Below are positions 35,592 through 47,377 of a DNA stretch of 64,000 bases, piece by piece. A model generated the notes under the pieces. The model searched no databases and was not told where the DNA came from. It saw only the letters and a list, made by a program, of their open reading frames with translations. Both the position numbers and the translations under genes were made by a program. Each line of letters opens with the position of its first letter. The stretch's first letter is position 1. The DNA is from Heliocidaris tuberculata (taxonomy: Eukaryota; Echinodermata; Echinoidea; Camarodonta; Echinometridae), in assembly GCA_025618425.1 (NCBI GenBank), contig CM046836.1, positions 13,373,703-13,437,702 on the forward strand, written 5' to 3'.

Positions 35592-35694
35592 ATGGATAAG
35601 ATAATGATAGCAACCGGGTTCCTCTTTTTTGCTGCAGATATTTTCGCACTAACAAGTGTATTCAACCCGGTATGGGTAGTTTCTCATGGATCTG
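35592..35694 (+). CDS. MOSMO: MOSMO exon 1
   Basis: ATG start matching the family's MDK N-terminus, first membrane segment (ATGFLFFAADIFALTSVF) and the NP.W loop start. Donor GTAAGA, phase 1. Confidence 0.92.
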
Positions 35695-38600
35695 GTAAGA
35701 GGCGACCTATTTTGTATTACAGTCCCACACCATATTTTCGATGTTAGGTCGGAGTGAACAGGTATGATGGGGAGCCCTATGTCTGCGCACCTAAGATTTG
35801 ACCTAAAATTTTAAAAGAATTTCGTTAATATTTCACAAATGCTTAATTTCATATTATTCCTTATATTCTAAAGAGTAAGTGTGCAAAAAATCTCATCAAA
35901 ATTAGAGCAAGAACAGGTCTATGCCATTTTCACATGAAACGGCGGCCGTGTCATTTTGACATTGAAAAAACGATGGTGCCCACTTATCCAATGAACAAGG
36001 TTATAATATGGTGCCCATCTTCAGATAAGCTTGTACATGTATAAGTGATGGTGCCCATGTCTGCGCACCCATTCATTTTGCACGCAGTTCGGGAGTTTTG
36101 ACGAGAAAGACAACATTTTACATGTTTTAAGGCCTGTGCATAAATTGTCTGAAATAAGACCCTTTTTTCAATATTTTGACTCGTTTTTTCAATGAATATC
36201 TATCGCTATAATAAAGATGAAAAGTTCTTGTTCGTTGCCACTAGTTATACATGTACAAGCTTATCTGAATATAACCTTGTACTCAGACTAGCTCTTTTAT
36301 GGGTGAATAGGCTTCAATAGCTATTGTGTGTATCAGCAGGCCCTTTTCCAGGCTAGATCACTACGCGGGACGAATGTAAAAATACTAGTCTTTTTCTATC
36401 GCATGTACTTAAGGTATGGGGGGAAAAGTAAGATAAATGTTTAAAATACTTCCTTTCAAATTCAGCGCTTTAAAATCTCTTTCCTACCTTAAATGGCCGT
36501 TAGGAAGAACTTCTGATATTTCCAGCAAAATCCAAAGTCAAAATCATGTCCAAAACCTAAGAAATCCCCACCAATTTTTTTTGCGATCGCATGTTGTTTT
36601 CATGGTGCCGATGTTTTTAGACTAAATCGGCCAATAAAATTTTGTCCACAACGAAACTCGGTATCGCGTGCACATCGATCTCTACGATCGCAAACACGGA
36701 AAATCGGGACTTGCGTGTGCGCGATAGGAACCGAACTTTTAACGACCGAATTTTTTAGCAGGAGATGCCAGCGCTCGCGGCGATCAGGAAATGTACATCA
36801 TGACTTGCGATACCCCGTTTCGCCAGAAGTGACAGTAAATTACGGATTTCATTTTCGAAATTATCTTTTCCAACATCGGTGAGTTGAATTTATTGTATTT
36901 CATGAATATGTTGGTGTCGTTTCTTGTAAATTAAATGCCGATTATGAGTGAATGTTGGTGACTTTTGTGCAGTGGTGTTTTGAAAGTGTCGAGGTGGATG
37001 ACTGCCTAGAGTCTACACACGAAGTATAGTAAAGTCGCTATGAGTGGGCTAGATCATTCATACAGGAGAGGAAAATAATTATTTAAAATTTCTCTTTCAA
37101 TTCTGAATCCCCTAATTTGTGGCACAGTAAGAGTGGAAGAGTCCATGAATCAGGTAATCTAGCAAATTTAAGAAAATTAAATCTTGCTTTAATAGAGCAA
37201 TTTTATTGTCTGTTTTTGACTGCTGCAACAGTGAATGTTGGACACAGTCCCACATAGGCAAGGGCCCATGAGTGGTTCGTTGCTTGTTTTGTTTCATTAG
37301 AATCGCGCAGTTACGCGTGTGCGCAGACAAGGGCGCTGCGCAGACTTGGGCACTCTGGCCATACAGGTGTCTCTTTTGTTGTTGTTGATGTTGTACTCCA
37401 GACTAGCTTCTACGGGTGAATAGGCCGGGAGGCAATCTATTAGAATTGACTAAATACATGTGTCTGGTTGACTTCACCTTTAACCCTTTCAGGACAGGAA
37501 TTATTTAAAGGGGGTACCCAATGCTGAAACAATGTTAGTTCATTTAAAAGATCATGATTTTATTAGCAGAAAATCATCTGCCTTAAGTTTTTTAAAAATT
37601 CGTGTTGCCAGAAAAATCCCCGAAATATGGTAAGACTTCAGGATATTTTGGCCCCTCAGCTGTGTCCCAATTTCAGCTAGGTAACCACAATGACGTCAAA
37701 GTGGTTACCCAGGTTCGCGTATTGCAGATGTGTTGCGCGCTAGACTGTACAAAATGCATTACACCTTGCGCGCATTTTGCTATAATTGCGCGACAAGGTA
37801 ACCACTTTGACGTCATTGTGGTTACCTAGCTGAAATTGGGACACAGCTGAGGGGCCAAAATATCCTGAAATCTTACCATATTTCGGGGATTTTCTGGCAA
37901 CACGAATTAAAAAAAAAATTTAAGGCAGATGATTTTCTTCTAATAAAATCATGATCTTTTAAATGAACTAACATTGTTTCAGCATTGGGTACCCCCTTTA
38001 AGGGCTAAATTGATCATATTTTGTTCTTCAAATTGGCAACACTAATATTTTTCTTTTAGTGCTACATGGTTCTAATAAGGTGTAATGTCTTTGAAAACAA
38101 TATACATGATTATAAACTTTGTTGAAAAGTTGAAAAATTGCCAATTTTGAGAAAAAACGGTGATTTTGAACCTCTCAATTGTGTTGCCAATTTAAGGATT
38201 TAAAAGCTTATTCTCATTTTTAAAATTCCTGGTATCCAACACAATATGGCCATGCAACAAAAATGTACAATGTGTGTACAGAAAATTTTGCTCTTTCTGC
38301 TCATGCATCTAGTATATTTTTTAGAGCTCTGAATCAAAAGTTATTGAGCCAAACCACAAAATGTGGTCAATTGTCTCGAAAGGGTTAAAGGCACTTATAC
38401 ATGTACAAGCTTATCTGAAGATAACCTTGTACTCCAGACTAGCTTTTATGGGTGAATAGGCTTCAATAGCTTTTGTGTGTATCAACAGGCCTTTTTTCAC
38501 GTCAGGGTAGATCATTCATACAGGAGAGGAAAATAATTATTTAAAATTTCACTTTCAATTCTGAATCCCCTAATTTGTGGCACAGTAAGAGTTGAAGAGT

Positions 38601-41600
38601 CCATGAATCAGGTAATTAGCAAATTTAAGAAAATTAAATCTTGCTTAGAACAATTTTGTTGTCTGTTTTTTACTGTTGCAACAGTGAATGTTGGACACAG
38701 TCCCACATAGGCAAGGGCCCATGAGTGCTTTAAAGGCCAAGTCCACACCAATATCAAGTTGATTTGAATAAATAGAATAAAATTAAACAAGCATAACAGT
38801 GAAAATTTGATTGAAATCGGATGTAAAATAAGAAAGCTACGGCATTTTGAAGCTTTGCATTATTTCTTGAAACAGTGATATGCATAACATGGGCGGTATG
38901 CAGATGAGTGAACCAGTGATGTCACACACTTTTCCTTATGTATTTTATTATATGAAATATCATATATGGGTAATTCCATGAAAATGTCCACTTTTGGTGA
39001 AAAAACAAAGTTTATTTTGAACATTTTATTTTTATGTCACTTGAATATGCATGATTTGAACTTTATGGAACAATATTCAGTTTTTTAAATTTTTGAATAT
39101 TTTGACCCAAAATGGCCATTTTTTAACCCAAATATGAAATTACACAATTTTATGGCAAAATATGGTTAATTACATATTGAGTCATTTTTAGAAATTTCAT
39201 CTGTTATAATAATAAAGACAACCAAATCGAGTTAGTACTAGGGGGAATTTTATATCTGTATACAAAAATTTTAAAAATATTGATATTCTTGTGATTTAAT
39301 GGCGGTCAAAGGTCAAATGGATTTTTGTCCCGTCTGTCACGTTTTTTAAGGTACTTTTTGCATTTACAATAAATTAGACCATTGTTTTTGAATAAAATTT
39401 TGCAGTCTTGCTCTTTGGTAGGGGGGAAATTCATTTCTACTGCTAACTTAGCAGAATTCGATATGAAGATAATTATCAATCATAAAGTAATGTCCCGTCT
39501 GTCACGTTTGGCATCTACAGCAAAAATATGTATGGATGGGACTACATGAAAATTTTCCGACGGATGAAAATTAAAATCCTTTTGCTATTATGTTTCATGA
39601 TATTAAAGATGACCTTTTAACCCCTTTAGAACATGAGAATAAGGTATTTAATGCTGGAAATTTGATTGTCTTTAAAAATTCTATTTTGTGTACAATCTCA
39701 ATGTGTCCCGTCTGTCACGTTTTTATTGTCCCGTCTGTCACGCTCACTTTTTGGCATTTTCCTCCAAAAGTAAGATGAAATTTCAAATGTATACTAGCAG
39801 ATTTCAAAAAGGTACCAACAAGTGATAACATGAATACACATATTTTGTTTCAAGATTTTCCAGTGAGGAGAGCTTAGTCGAAAAGTATCGAAGCAGAAAT
39901 GGCTTGGTAAATTCATGTCCCGTCTGTCACGCTGAACTTGAAGCCCCACCCACAATTTGTGGGAGGGGCTTGAAAAAAAAAATTCCCCCCATTTTGTTGA
40001 CCAAACCCTATAGATCACATCTCTACATCAAATTAAGCATCACTTTTAAATGAAATATGAAATATCAAGTAAAAACATAAAAATGTGAGGGTTGGATGTC
40101 CCGTCTGTCACGCTGGAATTACCCATATTTCAATTTTTTGCTTCAATAATGTAAAACATGGTTTGACTCCGTATGGAACATGTAAAATCATTATTGTAAC
40201 TTATTTTGATACAAGGGAGAGATGCTTTATTATCACATCTATAAAAATTGAAATATTTGAAATTTCATATAATAAAATACATAAGGAAAAGTGAGTGTGT
40301 GACATCATCTGTTCACTCATTTGCATACCGCCCATGTTATGCATATCACTGTTTCATGAAATAATGCAGAACTTCAAAATGCCGTAACTTTCTTATTTTA
40401 CATCCGATTTCAGTGAAATTTTCACCGTTATGCTTGTTTAATTTTACTCTATTTATTCAAATCAACTTGATATTAGTGTGGACTTGGCCTTTAATAGGCC
40501 CATCTTCCTAGTATTCCCATTTTAAATCCAGCCATCCTTGATCCTTTTGCCGTGCAGGAGCCATGACGATGGGTCTCATCTCACAGTGCCTCACAATCTT
40601 CGGCAGGGATACGGTGTGCATTCCACCTAACCTCTGTCCTGCCTGGCAGATTACTCTGCTCTTCATCATATGTGCCATTATCTGCCTGACGATCACCTGT
40701 GTCATGTTTGCCTACTCGCATCGGAGGATCACCATGCTGGACCATGCACGCTGGTTCTCCTTTGCCGCAAGTAAGGGATTAATGAACTACTTTGGAATAG
40801 GAGTAGCATTGTTAAAACAATAATGCATTTTGTGTCCTATCCTTACTATTGAGTACATTGGAGGCAGGGAAATTGTTGGAGGTATACCTGTAGTGGGTAG
40901 TGGGGCACTTTTCCTCCCATTGAAAGGGGAAAAGGCTATTGAGAGAGAAAGATAGAGAAGGAGGAGACTTAAAAAAAAAAAAAAAAATTGAAGATGACAT
41001 TGTATCATGTCTCCTTGCCTTTTTTCCACCTACACCATTTACATTTTAATCTTATTAATACCATTGCCACCCCCCCCCCCCCCCCCCCTCAAGCAATATA
41101 CAGTCGAAACTCAGTATAACCAGGTCCTTGGGACCATCAAAATTACCTTGTTATAGCGGGAATCTCATTATATCAGGTTCAAAAATTGCTCGGACCAGGA
41201 ATATTACCTTGTTATATCAGGAGGCAGGGAAATTGTTGGAGGTATACCTGTAGATTACGGTTATGGGGGCACTTTTCCTCCCATTGAGAGGGGAAAAGGC
41301 TATTGAGAAAGAGAGAAAGATAGAGAAGGAGGAGACTTAAAAAAAAAAAAATTGAAGATGACATTGTATCATGTCTCCTTGTCTTTTTTCCACCTACACC
41401 ATTTACATTTTAATCTTATTAATACCATTGCCACCCCCCCCCCCCCCCCCCCCCCCCCCTCAAGCAATATACAGTCGAAACTCAGTATAACCAGGTCCTT
41501 GGGACCATCAAAATTACCTTGTTATAGTGGGAATCTAATTATATCAGGTTCAAAAATTGCTTGGACCAGGAATATTACCTTGTTATATCAGGAGGCAGGG

Positions 41601-41808
41601 AAATTGTTGGAGGTATACCTGTAGATTACGGTTATGGGGGCACTTTTCCTCCCATTGAGAGGGGAAAAGGCTATTGAGAAAGAGAGAAAGATAGAGAAGG
41701 AGGAGATTTAAAAAAAAAAAGAAATTGAAGATGACATTGCATCATGTCTCCTTGCTTTTTTTCCACCTACACCATTTACATTTTAATCTTATAAATACCA
41801 TTGCCACT

Positions 41809-41851
<43 letters not shown>

Positions 41852-42658
41852 AAGCAACATACAGTCGATACTCAGTATAACCAGGTCCTTGGGACCATCA
41901 AAATTACCTTGTTATAGTGGGAATCTCGTTATATCAGGTTCAAAAATTGCTCGGACCAGGAATATTACCTTGTTATATCAGGAATATTGTTGTTATATCA
42001 AATCTCTTTATACTGAGTTTCCACTGTACCTACATTTGCATTATCCTGGAAATAGAGCAATTACTTCTCTCCTTTGAGGGGGGGGGGGGGAACTAATGTA
42101 CAACTTGAAGATTTGTAACATTAGATTTTGCATTCCCATAATGTTGATTTTAACCTGTTGGTGAAGATGCCTGAGAAACATTATACCTTGGGCTAACGTG
42201 TATGGATGCCTCTTAACCAAATCAAACAGCGAGGTTAAGGAATTCAACAATAAGTTCTCTGAAAAAATGTATTTTTTCTGAAAGCAAATAGATAAGAAAA
42301 ATTGTCAACCTCCAAGATTGGTAGCAATTAAAAAGTGCTAGTAGTGCACCACTTATGATATCTTCATGGCTTTCTTTTGTCAAACATATACTATGCGTAA
42401 TTTTGGTGTAATATCTGAAAAATTATGATAGATTTCTTTATCTTCATCCCCTTTACAGTTATTTTACTGTGCCTGGCAGCCATCATCTTCCCTATCGGAT
42501 TCTATGTGGATGAGATTGGAGGTGAACCCTACAAACTCCCCAGTACCGTCTCTGTAGGCTCTTCCTACGTAATTTTTCTCATCTCCATTGTTCTAACTGT
42601 TATCTCAGAGCTCCTTGCAGGCAAGCTATGTGCTCCTCTCTTTGTTGTCAGAGGGTAG
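35592..42658 (+). CDS. MOSMO: MOSMO, modulator of Smoothened (four-pass membrane protein)
   Basis: Exons 35592-35694, 40558-40770 and 42459-42658 join in phase 1/phase 1 to 171 codons plus TAG; vertebrate MOSMO is about 167 aa. Recognised from MDK.....G.LF.AADIFA, GL..QC.TI.GRD..CIPP, the ARW.AF junction and IFPIGFY..E.GG.PYKLP..........VGSSYV. Hydrophobic segments lie near residues 5-24, 65-87, 101-121 and 141-160, a claudin-like four-pass layout, with the Cys/Trp-containing loop after the first. In vertebrates MOSMO works with MEGF8 and the ubiquitin ligase MGRN1 to lower surface Smoothened and damp Hedgehog signalling; the role here is by orthology. The C-terminus ends CAPLFVVRG, a few residues longer than vertebrates. 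All three donors and acceptors are canonical. Confidence 0.93.
36242..37274 (+). mobile_element. Interrupted copy of a CACTTATACATGTACAAGCTTAT-type element
   Basis: The left part (tacatgtacaagcttatctg ... tcagcaggccctt) and right part (catacaggagaggaaaata ... gggcccatgagtg) match the intact copy in PSMD10 intron 1 in inverse, but are separated by about 680 bases of unrelated sequence. The right terminal repeat is missing. Confidence 0.65.
37509..37997. mobile_element. TTAA-flanked element with ~200-bp terminal inverted repeats
   Basis: Ends AGGGGGTACCC / GGGTACCCCCT with arms that pair almost base for base for about 200 bases, around an 86-base centre containing a small ttgcgcgc inverted pair. 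TTAA flanks both ends (37505-37508, 37998-38001). TTAA targeting fits Kolobok or piggyBac-type elements; no transposase, so non-autonomous. Confidence 0.85.
38392..38729 (+). mobile_element. Copy of the CACTTATACATGTACAAGC element, right end lost
   Basis: Runs from cacttatacatgtacaagcttat to gggcccatgagtgc and stops exactly where the next TTAA element begins. The sequence after the far side of that element does not resume the lost terminal repeat. Confidence 0.7.
38734..40490. mobile_element. TTAA-flanked element with AGGCCAAGTCC ends, host of a nested element
   Basis: Ends AGGCCAAGTCC / GGACTTGGCCT, flanked by TTAA at 38730-38733 and 40491-40494. The arms pair for about 230 bases, to the tatgaaatatcata / cataagga region, and the rest is mostly a second element inserted near the inner end of the left arm. 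It ends only 63 bases before MOSMO exon 2. Confidence 0.85.
38967..40125. mobile_element. Nested element (TGGGTAATTCCA ends) with six GTCCCGTCTGTCACG copies
   Basis: 12-bp terminal inverted repeats TGGGTAATTCCA / TGGAATTACCCA with TA on both sides (38965-38966, 40126-40127), as in Tc1/mariner-type insertions. Inside, the 15-mer GTCCCGTCTGTCACG occurs at 39327, 39492, 39705, 39728, 39917 and 40098, always on the plus strand. No transposase-like ORF is present. Confidence 0.75.
40558..40770 (+). CDS. MOSMO: MOSMO exon 2
   Basis: 71 codons, phase 1 to phase 1. Holds the extracellular loop signature GRDTVCIPP, the second membrane segment (TLLFIICAIICLTITC) and ARWFSFAA. Acceptor TTGCCGTGCAG, donor GTAAGG. 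Confidence 0.95.
40861..41983 (+). repeat. Three tandem units of about 360-370 bp in MOSMO intron 2
   Basis: Units begin at 40861, 41221 and 41592 with gaggcagggaaattgttgg and share tracts for gaaagatagagaaggagg, a poly-A, a poly-C run and cagtataaccaggtccttgg. The poly-C run lengthens from unit to unit (about 18, 28 and 38 bases). The last unit runs into a complete pogo-like MITE. Confidence 0.85.
41862..42026. mobile_element. Pogo/Tigger-like MITE
   Basis: Ends CAGTCGATACTCAGTATA / TATACTGAGTTTCCACTG, flanked by TA on each side, the ends and TA target of Tc1/mariner-pogo type elements. No ORF. Confidence 0.75.
42459..42658 (+). CDS. MOSMO: MOSMO exon 3 (terminal coding exon)
   Basis: Third and fourth membrane segments with IIFPIGFYVDEIGGEPYKLP and VGSSYVIFL, ending in TAG. 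Acceptor CCCTTTACAG. Confidence 0.95.
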
Positions 42659-44270
42659 TAAACTAAATCTTCAAACTCTGTAGCACCACCAACCTGGCAT
42701 GTATTTTACATTTGGATATCAGGTGTGATACTTGTTAATAGCTGCGCTGAATTGGTAAATATATCATTTTCAGAGATCAGATGATATCTCTTTCAACTCT
42801 AGCAGTGCTGCCTTGGGAAATGTATTCTTTGTCAGTGAACTTTTGAAACTGTTTAATAACACTGTCTATTAAAGTACATAGATTATTTCTGGATCATGTG
42901 AGTTTTGCATATTCGGCTCTGCAAAAGCAAGCTTTTTTTTGTCATCAGGGGGTTGGGAGACTGCATTGCTCATCTGTAATGGATTATCATCAGGATGGAT
43001 CAAATGATTCATGGTTGGAGTCCAGTTCATGACACTGCCATCCTTTGGCAAGATATTTGTTTAAATAATTTTGCATCTCTCATCCCAGGTGCTCTAGTAG
43101 CTACTGTGTTTATATGGATTCAAGATTTTTCTTGGCTCTTTGGTCATCTGTTTTTAATGATGGAATAGCTTTCAGTTGAGAGGTTATGGGATCAAAATCC
43201 AGCTGAGTGTTTACTGTTAAGTCCTTACTGTACAACCCATTACATCTAATATTGTGTTTTGTGATCCAGATGTAGTGGAAAGGAATCTGATGTGAAAGAG
43301 AATTATTCAGCCCTTTGGAGCACCATGTAGTGTATATATGTTAATAGCAGCTGGACGAAAGATAGAGTAGTTCAAGGGAAAGTCAAGCCCGATACATGTA
43401 TTAAGTTGATTTGAATAAAAGAAGAAAAATAAGAGAAACAGATTAGTGAAAGTTTGAGCAAAATCCATCAAAAAAATAAAAAAAAGTTATGAATTTTAGA
43501 AGTTGTAATCAATCAAACACAAATTGGCAACTCTGTGACATATCTTGCGGGCTCCTCTCCCATTTGCTCAGTACAGAAAATCTCATAAATTTTTATTTTC
43601 CAAGTTTTTGATAAAGGAATATATTTGTTTCGTACAGATTTTGTGTAAAACGTATGAGCAATGATACTAAGTTTGAGATAATGAAAATGCATCTTATACC
43701 AAAATCAAATTGTAACCCAAAGAGTTTAAAGTGCTTGCTTTTCACTGTGCCTCTATGTTTTGGATGTACTGGTAGGTAGAATTTATAGTGAAAATTTCCT
43801 TTGTTGATGGTTATCTTCTTGTAAAGAAACAGTGGAACATTATAATTACAACATCTCACTGTAACCAAGGCATTTTGTCCATCCCAATTTTTTTTATTCT
43901 ATTGATTTTTGAGCTCATTTATTAAGAAGGTAGTTTCCTTGATTCCCAAGGAGTTTGCTATAACAAGGTTCCACTGTACTATGATTTTGATTAAACCACA
44001 AATCACATGACGTGGAAAGGTTGAAAGAAATTTGGACCAGTGCAAAGACGTCAGTCTTGTGGGAAATTATGTGGATACCCCACACACAAAAAACCCCCAA
44101 ACAATAGCTGTTATTCAAAGAGGCTGAGATGGCATTCCAAAGTACCTTGTTCATTTACATGTAGCCATCAGGATTTGATGATTAATGAAATTTAAATTTG
44201 ACAAGGCTTTGTCACCTACATGTGCTTAATGAGCTGAAGTTTTGATGTTGTGTGGTCATTGAGAAATCAG

Positions 44271-44406
44271 GGGAGCGTTTCATCAAACGTTTTGTCAGTG
44301 ATTTTTACTGACAACTGTTATAAGCTACTGAAATCCTTGTATCTGATTGGCTGAGAGCAAATTCGTCAGTAAAAATCACTGACAAGACACTTGATGAAAT
44401 GCTCCC
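44271..44406. mobile_element. Foldback MITE (GGGAGCGTTTCATCAA ends)
   Basis: Ends GGGAGCGTTTCATCA / TGATGAAATGCTCCC and internal gtcagtgatttttactgac arms enclose a central tgattggctgag. CAG lies on both sides. Same build as the two elements at 16.1 and 17.6 kb. Confidence 0.8.
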
Positions 44407-45672
44407 CAGTTGTCTGTATCTGGTTAGCTGTATAGGCCATATTTCTGTAATGAGAGGAATATACACTATTTGATGAAGATGCCTTAACCATTGTAAATTT
44501 GAGAGGCTAATGTACTGGTTGGATGTACATGTATGTTAACCATGTACTCTTGCTGTAAATGATCTAGAAAATATAAAAGGTATTCATGCAAGTCTTGTGT
44601 GAATCTTTTGAAAATACCAATTGGATGTAAATATGAATATTCTAGTATTGTGTATGCATGTCCATTATGATGTATCTTTTTATTTTTGACAGTGATTATT
44701 TATTTCCAAATTTTTTCACCTTGTTTGAGGAAAATGTGTGTTCTGTTTGAGTGAAACCACTGTAATGTTAATGTGTCTGTATTTGAATACTTTCAAATGA
44801 ATTTGCTGTTGTAGTTTCTTGTTTTGTTTGAGCACTTGGCTTTTTTTCTGGAATGGAATCATTTTTACAAGTATTCAAAATGGAGACAATCTAAAGTAAT
44901 TACATGTACACTTAAATGTTATTATTGTTTTGATAGTATTTGTATTCTCTGAGTCTGAGTGAATTTTGCTCCTCTGTAGTACATATCTTCTTTCAAATTT
45001 CATACATTTACAAAATAATTGTAAAATAAGAAAATTACTGTTACACATGTAATTGGGACATCTTGGAATCTGAAGGCTTTTTCTGCACCAGGTTGATGTC
45101 AGAAGAACTCAAGAAATTACAGTGCCTTGGTTTTCTTGTATTTGTATCATGTAATCACTGCCTTTTTAATTCAATTCAGGAAATACTTATTTGTAAAAGT
45201 GTTGTATGTTTGGTATTCAATCTGTTTGTAAAAGTAGATACATGTACATGTAATGCATGTTGTATTACTGTAAAAGTGGATATTAATCATTTTTCATGCT
45301 CAGCTGAGTAAAGTGAATTTCCCATGTTTTTCATTTTGCTGACATGCTAGGCTCTTGGGCAAAAAAATTACATAAACAAAAATATTTGAGTGTCTTCATT
45401 TTCCTGCCAAATTTCAGGATGCGTGAAATGCACAGAAATTTCCATACGGTGAAATATTCCTTGTTTACAGTACTGTACATGGTATTTTGTATTTCATGGT
45501 ACATGTAACTTTGATACCCATTTAGAAAGAAATTATATTTTTATAATTTACAAGGGTGATTCTTTTTAGACATTTATAGATTTGCCTGTATATGATGTTG
45601 AGGGTTCATAATTTGAAGTTGATATGATAGAAAAGAAGTAATGTAATGTGAATTAAAATATAATAGATATAC

Positions 45673-45794
45673 GTTGAGAAGGCTTACGGTTCACCATGTG
45701 GTTAGTCCTGAAAAGGACTGTTGAGTAAGAAGAAGAAAGTGGGGAAAAGTCCTTTTTAGGACTAACCACATGGTGAACCGTAAGCTCTCTCAAC
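45673..45794. repeat. Long hairpin within the presumed MOSMO 3' UTR
   Basis: Two 47-base arms (gttgagaaggcttacggttc ... and its inverse ending ctctctcaac) pair nearly completely around a 28-base A/G-rich loop. Could be a MITE or a structured RNA. Confidence 0.8.
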
Positions 45795-46681
45795 ATTACC
45801 AGTACCACCAAGCAAACCTCTACCTTCAAAGATAATAGATATACATGTAGTAGATAATGTCCTCTCATCAAAGCTTGCTCTCACCAAAGACATTTAAAGT
45901 GTGCACATGTTCACGTACACTGAACATTGGAAATTCTGAAAGTAATATTTTTGTTCTTGACACATAGGCTTATTAACAGATGATGACAAGTCACACTCAC
46001 TTGATTTGAAATCAATCACAAAATTTCCATGTTGCACCTGTTCACCTTGCATGAAATGTTTATGAAAAAGAGGCTTGTTTTATTATTATTTTCTTTTAAA
46101 TTGTGTCATTTGAAAAGACCTTTACAATTTATATCTATTCCTGAAGAGGTTACAATATGCAAGCTTCTGTCAGTGCTGTTGTCATTGGGCTAGTTACTAG
46201 TACCTGAAAGAAGTGAATGCTGAAAAATGATAATGAAAGCCAGCTGTGGTTCAGTCTCCCAAATAGAAATGAATTGTACATAGGAATAGGACTTGAAGAA
46301 TATTCCCATATATTCTTTTCTCTCTACTCCATTTTAAACATATCTATAAACCTTGAGGGATGTGTATGCACTATGTTCACCTTGATCATGTTTATAATAT
46401 ATTTGTAATGGATTTTGCATTTGTCCTTTTGACCAAAGATGTATCCCTCATGATTTTTGCCCTGTCACATTTTGTTTAAAGTTTTGGCTTACGCTACAAA
46501 CCATGCTATCAGGGTAACATTGTCTGAGTTTGTAGACAGTACATGTATGTTGGGGGGGGGGGGGGGGGGGGGGTGGATAGTGAAATTTCTGTTATTGTAT
46601 AGAGGATTGCTGCATTGTTGCATAGCAAATGGAACTCTGTCAAAATGGATACCGTAGCAGACTAAATCTACAGGACATGTA

Positions 46682-46731
<50 letters not shown>

Positions 46732-47377
46732 GTAGGCATACCATGATCATGTAAAAAAAAAAATAATTGTGAACTAGTGGTATATTTTCTATTTTTTGAA
46801 ATAATTTTTGAATGTATGGTATGACACGAAATGTGTCAAAATATAATAATACAACAAATCTGTATCTATTCTGTTAAACAAGATTTAGGCATAGCAAAAA
46901 CATGTATGTCAACAAATTAATCTATTTTTTTTTAAATCGTTGTAAAGATAGAATGTAGAATTGTGTGGATGAATTTGACAAGCACTTTTTGTAGGGGTTG
47001 GGGTCAGGGGTGCTGTAATATTGGGACTGCTGTTTGCTTTGCTTAGTAGTGCAATGTACTATTGCACCATACTATATTTTTGTCTCATGGTCTTTATGGG
47101 GGAGTTACAGAAGAAAATGATCCAAAGAATATTTTAGTTGTGGCAAGTCTATTTTGTGACGTATTTTTATGATTTTTTTTTTGTTGTTGTTGTTGATAGA
47201 ATGGTTATATATTTTATATGAATTTTATTTATCTGTCAAGATAAATTCTCTATTTATTATTCAAGTTTTCAATATTTGAATCAATATCATGTTTACAACT
47301 CTGTATATAATGGTGATTTTGTAAATGGAAAGCCAAAGAACTTGTAATGTACCTTTTACTTTTCAACTTTTTCTTGC

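Noticed and set aside
38965..40127. CRISPR-like array from the regularly recurring 15-mer
   Set aside because: Eukaryotic context, repeat too short, spacings irregular (23-213 bases), and enclosed by transposon ends.
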